Positions 1 to 9,104 of a DNA stretch of 64,000 nucleotides are shown in pieces. A program made the translations under genes and the position numbers. The notes below the pieces were generated by a model. That model did no database searches, was not told the DNA's origin, and worked only from the letters and a program-made list of their open reading frames with translations. Each line of letters opens with the position of its first letter. The first letter of the stretch is position 1. Source of the DNA: Dryococelus australis (taxonomy: Eukaryota; Arthropoda; Insecta; Phasmatodea; Phasmatidae); NCBI GenBank assembly GCA_029891345.1, contig CM056994.1:60419251-60483250 (forward strand). Direction: 5' to 3'.

Positions 1-960
1 GTAGTGTATGAGATAAGTCTATAGCTGAGGGAGCGATTGGGTGGGTAACTTCATTTAGTGATTTGTAATTTACACAAAATCGTAATTTCCCATCTTTCTT
101 AGGCATGAGGACCATGTGTGAGTTGTATGGGAAATTTAATGGCTCAATGATCCCTGGTCCTTCATGTCATTGACCTGTTCCGTAATGAGGTCACAGCGGT
201 GGACTGACCCTCAGTATAGCCGGTTGTAAACCGGTACGTCGGTGGTTGGCCATATTTTGTGTTGACTAGAACTTGTTTGTCGTAACAGTCCTCCTTGCCT
301 GAACGCTCTGGTGTGCTCGTCTAGTACAGCGTTTAATTGGCAGAATTCTGGTTCTTCAAGTTCGTGGTTAATGCACATTGGACCAATGGGCATTGACGGG
401 ATGTCATTTGGGTTTTGAACCTGGTTAACTGTTATCCAGCTGGTTTCTCCTAGATAGGCTCTACGTTGTCAGTGATCTATAATACATTGATTGTGGATGA
501 GCCAGGGGCATCCTAGTATTATCGATTGGGACGGGGTTAGAGGCACAATAAATTCTGTCGGCGTAGCAATACTTTGTATTTTCACGGTCAGGGTAATTTG
601 TCCGGTTATGACTAGGGTGGAATCAGGTTGCGCCATTCATACTGTTCTGGTTTACGGTCTTGTTTCGGCGAGTTGGCTTGGTGTTAATAAATTACTCCAG
701 ATGAAATTGCCTGTGGCCGCTAAGACTAGCAAGGTGAGCACCCTGTCTTCGTTTACCTCTACTTCTATATGTGGGGCTATAGCAACCGGTACTTCTTCCT
801 TTAGTCCCTGGAGGGTGGGCCCTTGTGAACCGGGGGTGGTGGCATGCTTCGTGCCCTGGCATCGGCGTTTCCTGACTTGCTATTGGGAGTCGGTTTTCCA
901 GTCAGTCTGGCTGGTATATTGACTGCGATTTGTCAACTCGATTGGGTGGAATTGCGGTCC
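1..960 (-). pseudogene. Gypsy protease and start of reverse transcriptase (relic A)
   Basis: On the minus strand, 740-500 aligns with the protease of relic D: here AATGNFIWSNLLT, there MGNFKWSDLLT. The position of the catalytic Asp-Thr reads Val-Leu, so the protease is dead. An ILGCPWL-like flap/core motif follows near 500. The segment 393-211 is a linker ORF. At about 190-1 the frame reads PKKDGKLRFCVNYKSLNEV, which matches the finger motif of Gypsy reverse transcriptases. The catalytic palm lies beyond the left edge. Several stops and frame changes occur between these parts. Confidence 0.65.
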
Positions 961-961
961 C

Positions 962-1900
962 CTATGGTTTTCGCGGGCAGTCCTTGTTCCAGTGGTTTTC
1001 TGGGCAGAACCAGCATTTGGGTACGAATGCCATGCGGGGAGTTGGAGCTGGTGCACTTTTATGAGGTGCCACCGGTGAAGCTCGAACTTCAGGGGTCTTG
1101 GTTGATACTGGTTTTTCGAGACTAGCCTGTGCTGCAAAATTTTGTTCTGCCTCTCGGGCTCGGTTAACCAGTTCGTCCAAAGTGGTCTGTCTAGTGGCAA
1201 GGAGGACGTTCCTAAGGCTGGGTAGTAGCATTCGACTGATGGAGCGAACGGCAGTAGCTTCCTCAACGACGGGGAACAATTGTCTGAAGATCTGTTCTTT
1301 CCTCCGTATGAAGATTTCCGCTTCGTCGTCGGGTACCTGGGTCTGGCTATAAAAATGGGTTGTCAACCTAGCCAACACCTCCTCGCCCATGAATTCCTCG
1401 GCTAGCCTATTACCGAACTGCTTCCAGTCCATTAGGAATTCACCATATCTTTCCCACCAGGTAAGGGTAAGGCCCTTTAAATGTAGTTGGGTCCTGTTCA
1501 CTCATTGTTTCGGTGGCAGGTCCGTCTCTATGAATTCTTTTTCGCATTTCTGTGTGAATGCCATTGGGTCTTCATGGGGTTGGCCTGCGAAATCGGTAAT
1601 TTGAATATCGTCATCCCTTTCGGTTGCCGGATGACCAGATACCGTTCCCGGTTGTATATAGATTTGGGAAGGCTTGGATCTGCGGGAATCGGAATGAGAG
1701 ATATGCTTTCTTCGGCATCTCTCGTACTGGCAGGCCATTCCTGGCATGTAGACGCGCTCAAGTGGCCACCCTATACGTAAATGGTGATAGGGTTTGCTAC
1801 ATGTTGTGCACCTGATACGATTTATGCCTCGGCTGGGACATGTGATTTTATTGCAAATGCTCGTGGGTTGTTGGCTGCAAAAGGCACAGCGGTATTCTAA
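962..1900 (-). pseudogene. Gypsy gag (relic A)
   Basis: The capsid-like part reads GLTLTWWERYGEFLMDWKQF and continues through LPSLRNVLLATRQTTLDELV, a pattern typical of arthropod Gypsy gag proteins. The C-terminal end carries a zinc knuckle, CWFCPENHWNKDC, with spacing C-x2-C-x3-H-x4-C, one residue shorter than the usual CCHC box. Upstream, about 1894-1800 reads as an uninterrupted Cys/His-rich module including C-x4-C-x9-C-x2-C-x4-H. A stop near 1502 and frame changes split the gene. Relic D (48.7-49.7 kb) aligns along the whole length, including both Cys motifs. The product would have been the nucleocapsid/capsid polyprotein of a retrotransposon. Confidence 0.8.
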
Positions 1901-2194
1901 TCAGTCAGTATCACATGCCTCTTCAGGCCAGCCTATGCAGGCATAATGAAACAACTTAGCGCAGTATGCACATTCTATTTTCAGTGTGCACCTTCCGGTA
2001 CAATCGGCCTGGCTACATTGTACATCGGGCTCACTGTCATGGTTCTCGCCGGAGTCCGACATTTACGTGGTTAAGGGTGCCACGGGGTGTTTTGTGGACT
2101 CCCCGAAGTCCGCTTGAATGCTCGTTTTCGACCCATAGTCCTCAGGGTATGGTTGGTCTAGTTTGTGCCGTTCACTGTGCACAGCTACTTGTCT

Positions 2195-2215
2195 GACGTC
2201 CCACGTTGGGTGCCA
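2195..2215 (-). other. Retroviral primer-binding site (relic A)
   Basis: The minus strand reads TGGCACCCAACGTGGGACG, the classic form of a tRNA primer-binding site immediately downstream of a 5' LTR. It lies upstream of the gag of relic A in the expected orientation. Confidence 0.7.
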
Positions 2216-2960
2216 GAAAATCTATTTGCACATGTCCGGTTAAGTCTGACTGACACATATGTCGAGGATTTTCCCGCTAGATCAAACAAAAGCGGGGTGG
2301 TTTACTCTGGTTATACGGTACAAGGCGAGTGGTGTTGGCTATCGCTTACTTATACTGTCGTCTTGGGTGTTGTGGTTGATGCGGGTTTCACCCAATAGTG
2401 GCGAGCTTGGTCTCCTCCGAAGCAGCGATTCCAGTCGTAGGCTTCATGGCTCCAGAAGTTTGGGTTTGCCCAGTGTATCTTTTCTCCGTACGGTTTAGCA
2501 ACCTTCTTACCACCGGGTGGCACGATGGGTGACTGTGTAAGTGAGGCGACAAGAAGATTACTGTTTTCAAAGCAGGCGCTACTGCTTGGCGTCTAAGTTG
2601 GGTGGCGTGGTCCCGTTCCTCCTGCCTGTCCTGCATAGGATGTGGTAATACTATCCATGGTTTGATAGCAGTGTGAGCTAGGTATAGTTCTCTAAGTCTC
2701 TTGCCACTCCGTATCTTGTAAGGCGTAGAGCACAATGGTCTGACAGCCTGCGCAATGCACTTAGACAGGAACGGTAATTACAGTATAACCCAATAGTGAC
2801 TTGCTGGCACGAGCTTGATAGGAGTCCCCACTGATCCCCACACATGCGGGCTGATCAGGGACGTGGGCCACCAAGCCTCTACTGGTTGTGCGTTTGCACC
2901 GGGTTGGGTGGCAATCCCCAGGAAGTAGGAACATTTAGCTATGATTGTAAGTGTGGTTAA
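2216..2960 (-). repeat. Probable LTR of relic A (outer end unresolved)
   Basis: By position, right of the primer-binding site on the minus strand, this stretch should be the 5' LTR. No partner LTR is in the window, so length and termini cannot be checked. No convincing coding sequence was found. A minus ORF at 2735-2388 has no recognisable domain and is Arg/His/Pro-rich. Confidence 0.35.
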
Positions 2961-3890
2961 TTGGTAGGTTGAGCGGCAGGCGTCAACTTTTGATGGAGAA
3001 TTTTTTCTTATTTGTAAACAGTTTTGTTTTTATTAGTTTGTAGCAGTGAACTTACGATGGACGTACAAAATTTGTTTGTAAATTACTTGGCTGGGAGACG
3101 GATGAATGTATGATGGAGGGGTGGATGATGGACGGACGTGACGGGCTGTTGTAAATCTTGCCTGAGTATTTGAAAATGAAGACAGAAAAATTAATAAGTA
3201 TCGCTTTCTGGAGATGTTTGTGGGACCAATAAAGTAACCACTACCAAACAAAATATATTTTTAAAAACTAATGAATACAACATTTCATTGTAAAGACCAG
3301 AAAATAAACCTTCTTAAATATAACATATAGAGGATGAAAATAAAAATGAAAGAAGATATTAGTGGATTGATAGTATCTGTATATGTTCGCTGAACGTGAC
3401 TATCGTAATACATGTACTTTAATGTATTCCAGAATATAGAGAAGGACCATTTAACATTCTGCAATTTGTTTTAATTTCCACAACAAAAACATTTTCTGTG
3501 ACATGTATTTCGATACCGTGCCTACTTTATAATGGTTTGTTTGTTATTCAAGGGTTGTTAACAAAATAATAATTGAATACATCTCTAATAGCATAAGACC
3601 TTTTAACGCCATTGTTTTCACCTATACTGCCCATTCTGTGTACAGATGTTGATGGATTGCTTTCTTTTGAGGGTGAAATGCTAACATCTATATGCTCTTT
3701 ATCATTACTATGTTACGAAGTAATTTCAATGGCGTTAGTAGCTGCCACATGCTAGTCATTATAAGGAACGCACACTCTACGACTTGTCGTGCTTTTGTTA
3801 AATATTTATTAAAAATATTGTCTTCCTGCCCTAATCTCCACTAGGGATATGGACGCATTAAATATGGTTTTCAATGGTACCTGGTAATCA
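2961..3890. other. AT-rich non-coding stretch
   Basis: About 930 bases of AT-rich sequence with only short ORFs. No coding pattern, RNA gene or repeat boundary was recognised. Part may be the unrecognised end of the Harbinger element that follows. Confidence 0.5.
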
Positions 3891-3893
3891 TTT

Positions 3894-4322
3894 CTATGAA
3901 TTTACATTGAGAGCACCATTATCTATTTGGTTGGCCAGATTTGAATTCACAAATATGCTACCATCGTTCTCTTTACCACAGGCCCGACATCTATTGTTAT
4001 AAATTTGTAGTAGTTTGGGTCTGCGACAGCTTGCAGTACGAGTGAAAAAAAAAGAGTTTATAGTTATACAACATGCTACCAGATTTTGAGGGACCTTTGA
4101 TTTGGACATGTTTTCTGCCTATGCAACCTATGCAGTTTGGAAACCTCCATTTCGTCTCAAACTCATCTGTGATGCAGATCAATTCTTCGTTTGTTGGAAA
4201 TTTGAAGTGTATCTTTTGTAATTTGTCCAAAATCACTCAGCAGGTGTCATGTACGATATCGCCAACTGTGTTGTCAGCCATCCTGAATGAAAATCCCAAA
4301 GGCCTGGCCCGTAGCCAAGTAT
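3894..4322 (-). pseudogene. PIF/Harbinger transposase fragment (DDE_Tnp_4 type)
   Basis: Minus-strand ORFs contain FPNCIGCIGRKHVQI, then SGSMLYNYKLFF and, in another frame, DGSIFVNSNLANQI. These are the signature blocks around the first and second catalytic acids of PIF/Harbinger DDE transposases (usual FPNCIGCIDGKHV, SGS.YYNYK, DGG.F.NS). The catalytic Asp of CIDGKH is Gly-Arg here (CIGRKH). An upstream block, RYLATGQAF, begins right after a splice-acceptor-like TGTTTCAG at 4323-4330 on the minus strand. At least one frameshift and two stops break it, and the rest of the gene was not found. It is therefore a dead fragment. Confidence 0.75.
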
Positions 4323-4368
4323 CTGAAACAGTAAGATCATACGTTTCATTTCGTTTCATTTGTTTCAG

Positions 4369-4912
4369 CTAAAGAATTGAAGAAAAAATGGAGAGGGTTG
4401 AGGGATATATTCAGAAGGGAGTTGCAAAAATTCAATTCAACACATTCTGGGGATCCTGCTCAAGATCGCACCTCTAAATGCTCTTACGTCAATTCTTGAG
4501 TGTTTTTCACTGATACGATGACACCAACGGATCCCTCCGCTAACAAATACTGGACTTGATACAACCATAGACAGTTGTGTTTCCCGAAAACACGCCCAAC
4601 CTAGCACACCACAACAGACCACTCCAAGTCAGCAAACAATGTCAACATGTATATTCAAATTCATGTCTCCACAGAAGAAACAAAGACAAAATACTTATAT
4701 GTGGAAAGAAGATAAATACGATGAAAGATTATTTTAAATTGATGAAGAAGGGAAATAAAAATATTTTAAACACAATTCCCAGGACAGTGACATGCAATTT
4801 TTAATGATTTTATTGCCATTTCTTCAGCAGATATCCCAATCTCGTCAACTGGTCGTTTGGACAAAGTTGATGCAAGTACTCATTGAAGAACAAATTACAT
4901 CTACAAATGTGC
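4369..4912 (+). pseudogene. MADF-BESS protein fragment, Harbinger ORF1-like
   Basis: After a plus-strand acceptor (TGTTTCAG ending 4368) the frame reads ELKKKWRGLRDIFRREL, the core of a MADF (Myb/SANT-like) DNA-binding domain. A stop follows near 4497. At about 4786-4900 another frame reads DSDMQFLMILLPFLQQI and continues with Arg-rich sequence to LIEEQ, a good BESS motif. MADF-BESS proteins are abundant in insects and also serve as the DNA-binding partner of PIF/Harbinger transposases. Its location beside a Harbinger transposase exon supports that second role. The N-terminal half of MADF is not visible, so an upstream exon is missing or lost. Confidence 0.65.
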
Positions 4913-5276
4913 AGCATTTGTCTCCAAACCCCAAGAACAAGGACACCAGCAACCGGAATAGCAGATCCTTGAGTCACCAGCTTCTGTGTATTACGACGAC
5001 AGCTACTTTGAACATGAGTGTACTAAACAACTGCAAGTATCATGTGTTTGTACACCAACTGTCCAGCTATGTGCATCTTAGTATTTATGTCATTACAACT
5101 CATGAGATACCATGGAAATTACGTAACAAACATTTTTGTAGGAATTTCTGCCAACTCTCTTTTTTTGTTTAGTTTCAAACAATACTTTTGAATGTAGCAA
5201 CGTTATATTAATCTATATTATTCAAATAGGTTTCATTAATATACATAGCATTATATGCTGATATACTGTTTATTTT
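4913..5276. other. AT-rich flank of the Polinton insertion
   Basis: Short AT-rich segment between the BESS motif and the Polinton target site. It holds low-complexity coding-like codons up to about 5172 and nothing recognisable beyond. It may be the 3' UTR or tail of the Harbinger element. Confidence 0.4.
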
Positions 5277-5282
5277 AAATAT
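5277..5282. repeat. Left target-site duplication of the Polinton
   Basis: AAATAT immediately before the terminal AGTAGTAT. It is repeated exactly at 18380-18385. A 6-bp target duplication is diagnostic of Polinton/Maverick insertion. Confidence 0.9.
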
Positions 5283-5580
5283 AGTAGTATAAAAATTCCG
5301 ATTCGAGCGCAATCCCCAGTTATCAGAAAAACAACGGCAAATTAAATGCTCGAGCCATCAGAAAACCATCAGAAAAAATTACTCTTAATTTTCTGATCCA
5401 AAACATCAAATGACGATTCGAGCGCAACCGCAAAAAAGTAGCTCAAAAAGTTACGTTTGGTTAGATCGTAGTCTTTAAAAAAAAAGTTGCGTTAAACTTC
5501 GCGTTTGAGTGCATCTGCCAAAATACGCGTAAAAAGTTGCGTTTGGGTGCAGTTGCAAAAAAAGTGGCTCAAAAAATTGG
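5283..5580. repeat. Left terminal inverted repeat of the Polinton
   Basis: About 300 bp beginning AGTAGTATAAAAATTCCGA and containing ATTCGAGCGCAA blocks and GTTGCGTTTGGGTGCA-type sub-repeats. It pairs with 18379-17925 on the other strand. It holds one copy of an internal unit that is present twice at the right end. Confidence 0.92.
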
Positions 5581-5615
5581 AAAACGTAAAAAATAAAATA
5601 TTTTATATAATAAAG

Positions 5616-5909
5616 ATGGATCAGTTGTTAAATGTATTAAACGGAACCAAACAATTTAAGAAACTTTCTGAACTTACAATTGGGCTGTCCTATTCCATAA
5701 ACCATGCTGAAATAAATGTTACACGGTATGGATACAAAGTGATAATTACTTCTGGAAATTTTAAATTAACCTTACCAGACAGATATGTTCAGATTTTCAG
5801 TGAAAAAGTTTTAAATGATGTTAGTTATGGAGGTATAAGTTTTGCAGATGATGGAATGGTGGATTGTGGTGCTACGCAAATGCATTCTATTCGGTTTTTT
5901 AAAGAGTAA
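5616..5909 (+). CDS. Small Polinton accessory protein, 97 aa, function unknown
   Basis: This is one of the few open frames in the element without a visible break. The ATG at 5616 is preferred over upstream in-frame codons because those lie inside the terminal repeat and are Lys-rich junk. The protein starts MDQLLNVLNGTKQF and has alternating hydrophobic strands (SINHAEINVTRYGYKVIITS), suggesting a small beta-rich fold. It lacks a signal peptide or membrane segment. It sits just inside the left repeat, transcribed inwards, a position where Polintons often keep small ORFs. The family was not recognised, so no function is assigned. Confidence 0.6.
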   Translation: MDQLLNVLNGTKQFKKLSELTIGLSYSINHAEINVTRYGYKVIITSGNFKLTLPDRYVQIFSEKVLNDVSYGGISFADDGMVDCGATQMHSIRFFKE

Positions 5910-5926
5910 ATGATCATCGCCATGTA

Positions 5927-5955
5927 ATTAGACATCAGTTGATTTTTATTTGTGC
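5927..5955 (+). repeat. Internal 29-bp direct repeat, left copy
   Basis: ATTAGACATCAGTTGATTTTTATTTGTG, nearly identical to 17852-17880. It is internal to the terminal repeats and in direct orientation, so it is not part of the inverted repeat. Confidence 0.75.
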
Positions 5956-6271
5956 TCATATATCTATAAAGTTTTAATGGTTATCCAATCATTAAAATAC
6001 AATTATCGCACTGACTTCGGCAGTGTGCTACAACATAGTCTAATTAAAAATTTAGATACCCATCTCCAAATTCGGCATATTAAAATAGCCAAAACATTGA
6101 ATTCTTTTTCTAAATCTTTCATAGTATTTCTGTAGAAACATTATTCATCTTTATCACATGAAACTTTAATTGTTTTTAAAATACTAAAGTTATTATATAT
6201 AGAATACGACTACTTCCAACCCAAAAAATATCTATGATGTCATCTCTAATACCACTGTTCTTTCGGACAAA

Positions 6272-6956
6272 TCAAAGTTTTAACTTACCTTTTTCATCCT
6301 TAATTTCAACTGCTATTTCATTAACTTGATTTGTTTGCACAGGAAACAATAATGGATAAGCTGGTTTGTAATAGATCGTTTCGCCAAATCCAAATGTTGT
6401 TCTTGTTTTAAAAGTGGTAATTATATTAGTTTCTCTATGATTATATTCATCATGTTTTAATATCATACCATTTACTATATTACAGTGTATATTTATTGTT
6501 TCAAATGGAGCAAATTTTGGAATTGTATCACCATAATGGTCCACATTTGCTTTCAGAGTTTTATTTTCTACGAAACCCAAAAGTTTTCCTATTGAACCCC
6601 GTTTTCCAAACTGTAATTTAAGCGCACATTTTACTTTCACTCTGTTTGTTATTTATCCAGCTCGAAAGATACATCATTTTCTTACCCATCCATTGAATTT
6701 ACACTAAATGAAAAAATGTCTTTTGTAGTTTTTTCAAGATCTTTTAAGCTAAATTGACCAACTGGAATATCAATTGCTGATTCCATATCATTCTGGCCAA
6801 CAACATATAGCTTATTTTCCCAGAGATAATGTCATGTGTTAGATAAGTAGTATAGAACTGAACTAAATCCAATGACTGCCCCTATATCTCTAAAGGGTAA
6901 TGTAGTCTTTTCTTCAACACTGATTTGTTATCTGTTAGCTTGAATACTTCACTCAT
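6272..6956 (-). pseudogene. Polinton minor capsid (penton-like) protein, broken
   Basis: The C-terminal ORF (6640-6272) contains GKLLGF, then INIHCNIVNGMILKHDEYNH, a Pro-rich YYKPAYPLLFPV segment and EIAVEIKDEKGKL. This is the pattern of the minor jelly-roll capsid protein of Polintons, where a NIHCNI-type strand is followed by a Pro-rich turn and an I-x-DxxG strand. The N-terminus starts MSEVFKLTDN at 6956 but is shifted out of frame and interrupted before 6650. The gene is divergent from the packaging ATPase, with 31 bp between start codons. Assignment rests on family pattern; PY/PW naming is avoided because it is not certain. Confidence 0.65.
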
Positions 6957-6987
6957 TTATTATACTATTTAAAAAATCTATTAATAA

Positions 6988-7653
6988 ATGAGCAAGAAAA
7001 ACATGAAACATGTAGACTGGGATATTAAAATAAGAATACCAGACAAGACTGTATCAACAAAGCGTCATGGAGAATTCTTACCTAATAATATTAGATGTTT
7101 GATTGTGGGTCCTAGTAACTGTGGAAAAATTACACTTATGATAGATAATTTTATATATACCCAGGGATGGTTGGACTTTGGTACTCTCTATGTGTGTTTA
7201 AAAAGTCTGGACCAACCAAAATATATCCATTTAAAGAATGATATAGATGTAGCATCAAAATTATTTAATGAACCAATAGCATACTTCTTTCCATCAAATA
7301 TCAGAAATGGTTGATGTAAATGAATATCATAGAGAGACTAGTTGTTTTCGATTATATCATTTTTGAAAATCAAAATATGGTAAGGATTACTTTACTCGTG
7401 GTAGACACAAAGATATTGATTGTTTCTATTCAGCCCAAACATACTCAGAAGTACCTAACCACCTTATAGGGACGATGCCAATTTTCTTTGCATATTCAGA
7501 CAAGATGATACAAATCTTAAACATATTCATAGTGATTTTGTTGGTTCTGATATATCATTTGAGAAATTTAGAGAGACTAACACAACTGATATGACTCGTA
7601 AGTTAAATAATGGTAAGTACCGTAATAAAATTAAAGACTTATTAAATTCTTAG
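6988..7653 (+). pseudogene. Polinton FtsK/HerA-type packaging ATPase, broken
   Basis: The open part (6988-7314) contains the Walker A region GPSNCGKITLM; the Thr/Ser after the key Lys is Ile, which would impair Mg/ATP binding. The reading then shifts frame: about 7385-7460 reads YFTRGRHKDIDCFYSAQTYS, and 7467-7600 contains QDDTNLKHIHSDFVGSDISF in another frame. These downstream blocks match the Walker B/sensor part of Polinton and adenovirus-like genome-packaging ATPases. At least two frameshifts lie between 7314 and 7500. In the intact family the protein pumps DNA into the capsid. Confidence 0.8.
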
Positions 7654-7880
7654 ATTATAAGTAAGTTTTGTTTGTAATGGAAGTGTTTCCATTAAAAACC
7701 AACATAATCTGATATTTTTAAATGTATTGGTATACCATAACTATTCCAATAAACAAAATTGTACCTTCGGGTACATTGTGGGCTTTTAGTATTTTAAAAT
7801 ATATCATGCCATAAGGGTAAACTTCAAAAATTTTATACATGTCAATTTTTTTCCGTTCATGTTATAAGTTGATAACACTT

Positions 7881-8303
7881 TTATATTTTTCTGGTTATTA
7901 TTATTTTTACAACTATAGTTCCGTCTCTCATAAAAAAATATTCTATTCGATTAAAGTAAAATACTTTTTCTTTTGGACTGTATTTTCCAACTAAATGAAT
8001 AACGTTAATTCTGTTTTTCTGATAGTACTCTAAATTGTTTGCATCCATTGGTGCAATGGGATCTCCCACATGTCTTAGTCTTTTTTGTTCAAAATCTATA
8101 TTATTATCTACTTCCAAGTAAGTAAGATAGGCTTTAGCCAATGATCTTTTATTTCTTGTCAGTGTAGCTATAAAGTCATTGAACTGTGTGTAGGAAACAA
8201 AATCATTAGGATTGATCTTCTCAGTAGTTGTATCATTGTCCGTGTGTTCTTTAATTTGATCTTCAATCCAAGAGCTCATTAATGCATTTCCACATATATC
8301 CAT
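7881..8303 (-). CDS. Conserved-type Polinton protein, 140 aa, function unknown
   Basis: An open frame starting MDICGNALMSSWIEDQ. The central part is Lys/Arg-rich, and the block KRLRHVGDPIAPMDANNLEY recalls the short motif of fibre-like proteins (VG.P....DA..K.Y), which is also common in Polinton and adintovirus small proteins. No signal peptide is visible. It is co-directional with, and just downstream of, the protease relic, so it may have shared a transcript. Function is unassigned; a virion-associated role is a guess. Confidence 0.55.
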   Translation of the reverse strand: MDICGNALMSSWIEDQIKEHTDNDTTTEKINPNDFVSYTQFNDFIATLTRNKRSLAKAYLTYLEVDNNIDFEQKRLRHVGDPIAPMDANNLEYYQKNRINVIHLVGKYSPKEKVFYFNRIEYFFMRDGTIVVKIIITRKI

Positions 8304-8670
8304 TGTTTATTAATAGTGAAATAATTTTTGGTAATTTAAAATTATATGACCAGTGATTTAGCACAATTACACAAAAATGACCAAAGTTACGTGATTGAAA
8401 TTTTAAATTCTATCATTGTTATAAAAAATATTACTTCCGAGATATGCTATTAATTGTCGGGGTGGATTTCCACCAAATTAATCAAAATAATATTTGTTTG
8501 CTTTTTTCCAATAGCATACCCAGTGTGTACCAGAGTTTGTTGAAACATCTAGATTAACAATCCCACATTCATTATCGAGTGGCGTGTTAAGTAGCTCATC
8601 GATCATAAATACACCTCAAAAATTTTTAATGATTTTTTTTTTAAACCATTTTATCAATATCAAAGTTACT
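8290..8670 (-). pseudogene. Adenain-like cysteine protease (PRO), broken
   Basis: On the minus strand one frame reads MIDELLN, then NECGIVNLD and GTHWVCYWKK, followed by YYFD, a stop, and FGGNPP. GTHW carries the catalytic His of adenovirus-type maturation proteases, and the FD-x-FG block carries the acidic residue; the stop replaces the residue usually found between them. Further on, in another frame, GHFCVIVL supplies the catalytic Cys block. So the triad positions are recognisable but lie in different frames. In living Polintons this protease processes capsid proteins. The end overlaps the start of the next minus ORF. Confidence 0.75.
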
Positions 8671-8679
8671 GAGTGGAGT

Positions 8680-9087
8680 TACTTTTTTTTAACATTCTTA
8701 CCCCAATTAACATTCTTCAATCCATTGCTGTGTTCATCCATAGCTAAATTATGTCTGTGTTGTTCTTCCAATTCTTGGTTTTTCTTCTTAGCATTAATTA
8801 CTTATGTACCAATAGATGATGCACCGCCAGTTAACGCTCCTAGAGCTCCCAATGCTGCGAAAATTAAAGGTAAAAATCCACCCTTGTGAACTGTCAAACC
8901 ATTTCCAGCTTTCATTTCTTTGGACATTTTCTTAAGTTGTGGAACTGAAATTGTGATAGTCATCCCTTTGTCCTCCTTTAATTTCTTGTTTTTACGTTCC
9001 AGTTGGTCTTTTGTTAGGAAAGAATCAATATTCAAACCCTTCAACTCCTTGTTAGGAACTTGAAATACAATGTTTTTTAATTTCCAT
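8680..9087 (-). pseudogene. Polinton hydrophobic virion-type protein (pX/pVI-like), one stop and one frameshift
   Basis: The open part (9044-8802) contains GMTITISVPQLKKM, GNGLTVHKGG and a hydrophobic Gly/Ala-rich stretch, FLPLIFAALGALGALTGGAS. The frame then meets one stop at 8802 but continues VINAKKKNQELEEQHRHN to a second stop at 8680. The start is ATG at 9087, with a one-base frame change soon after. The mix of a basic tail and a membrane-active-looking Gly/Ala segment is typical of Polinton accessory virion proteins. A membrane role is inferred only from hydrophobicity. Confidence 0.65.
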
Positions 9088-9104
9088 TTATTATGACAAA
9101 TATA

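Larger units (their letters stand above)
1..2215 (-). mobile_element. Gypsy-type LTR retrotransposon relic A (5' part, minus strand)
   Basis: Read on the minus strand, this region shows in order a primer-binding site (2195-2215), a Cys-rich gag N-terminal module (about 1894-1800), capsid-like gag (about 1620-1050), a zinc knuckle (about 1000-965), a protease region (about 900-500) and the first part of reverse transcriptase (190-1), which runs off the window. This order is that of Gypsy/Ty3 elements. Stops and frameshifts separate the parts, so it is a dead copy. It belongs to the same family as the relic at 47.1-49.9 kb, which has a closely similar gag in the same orientation. The LTR should lie to the right of the primer site, but its outer end could not be fixed. 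Confidence 0.8.
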
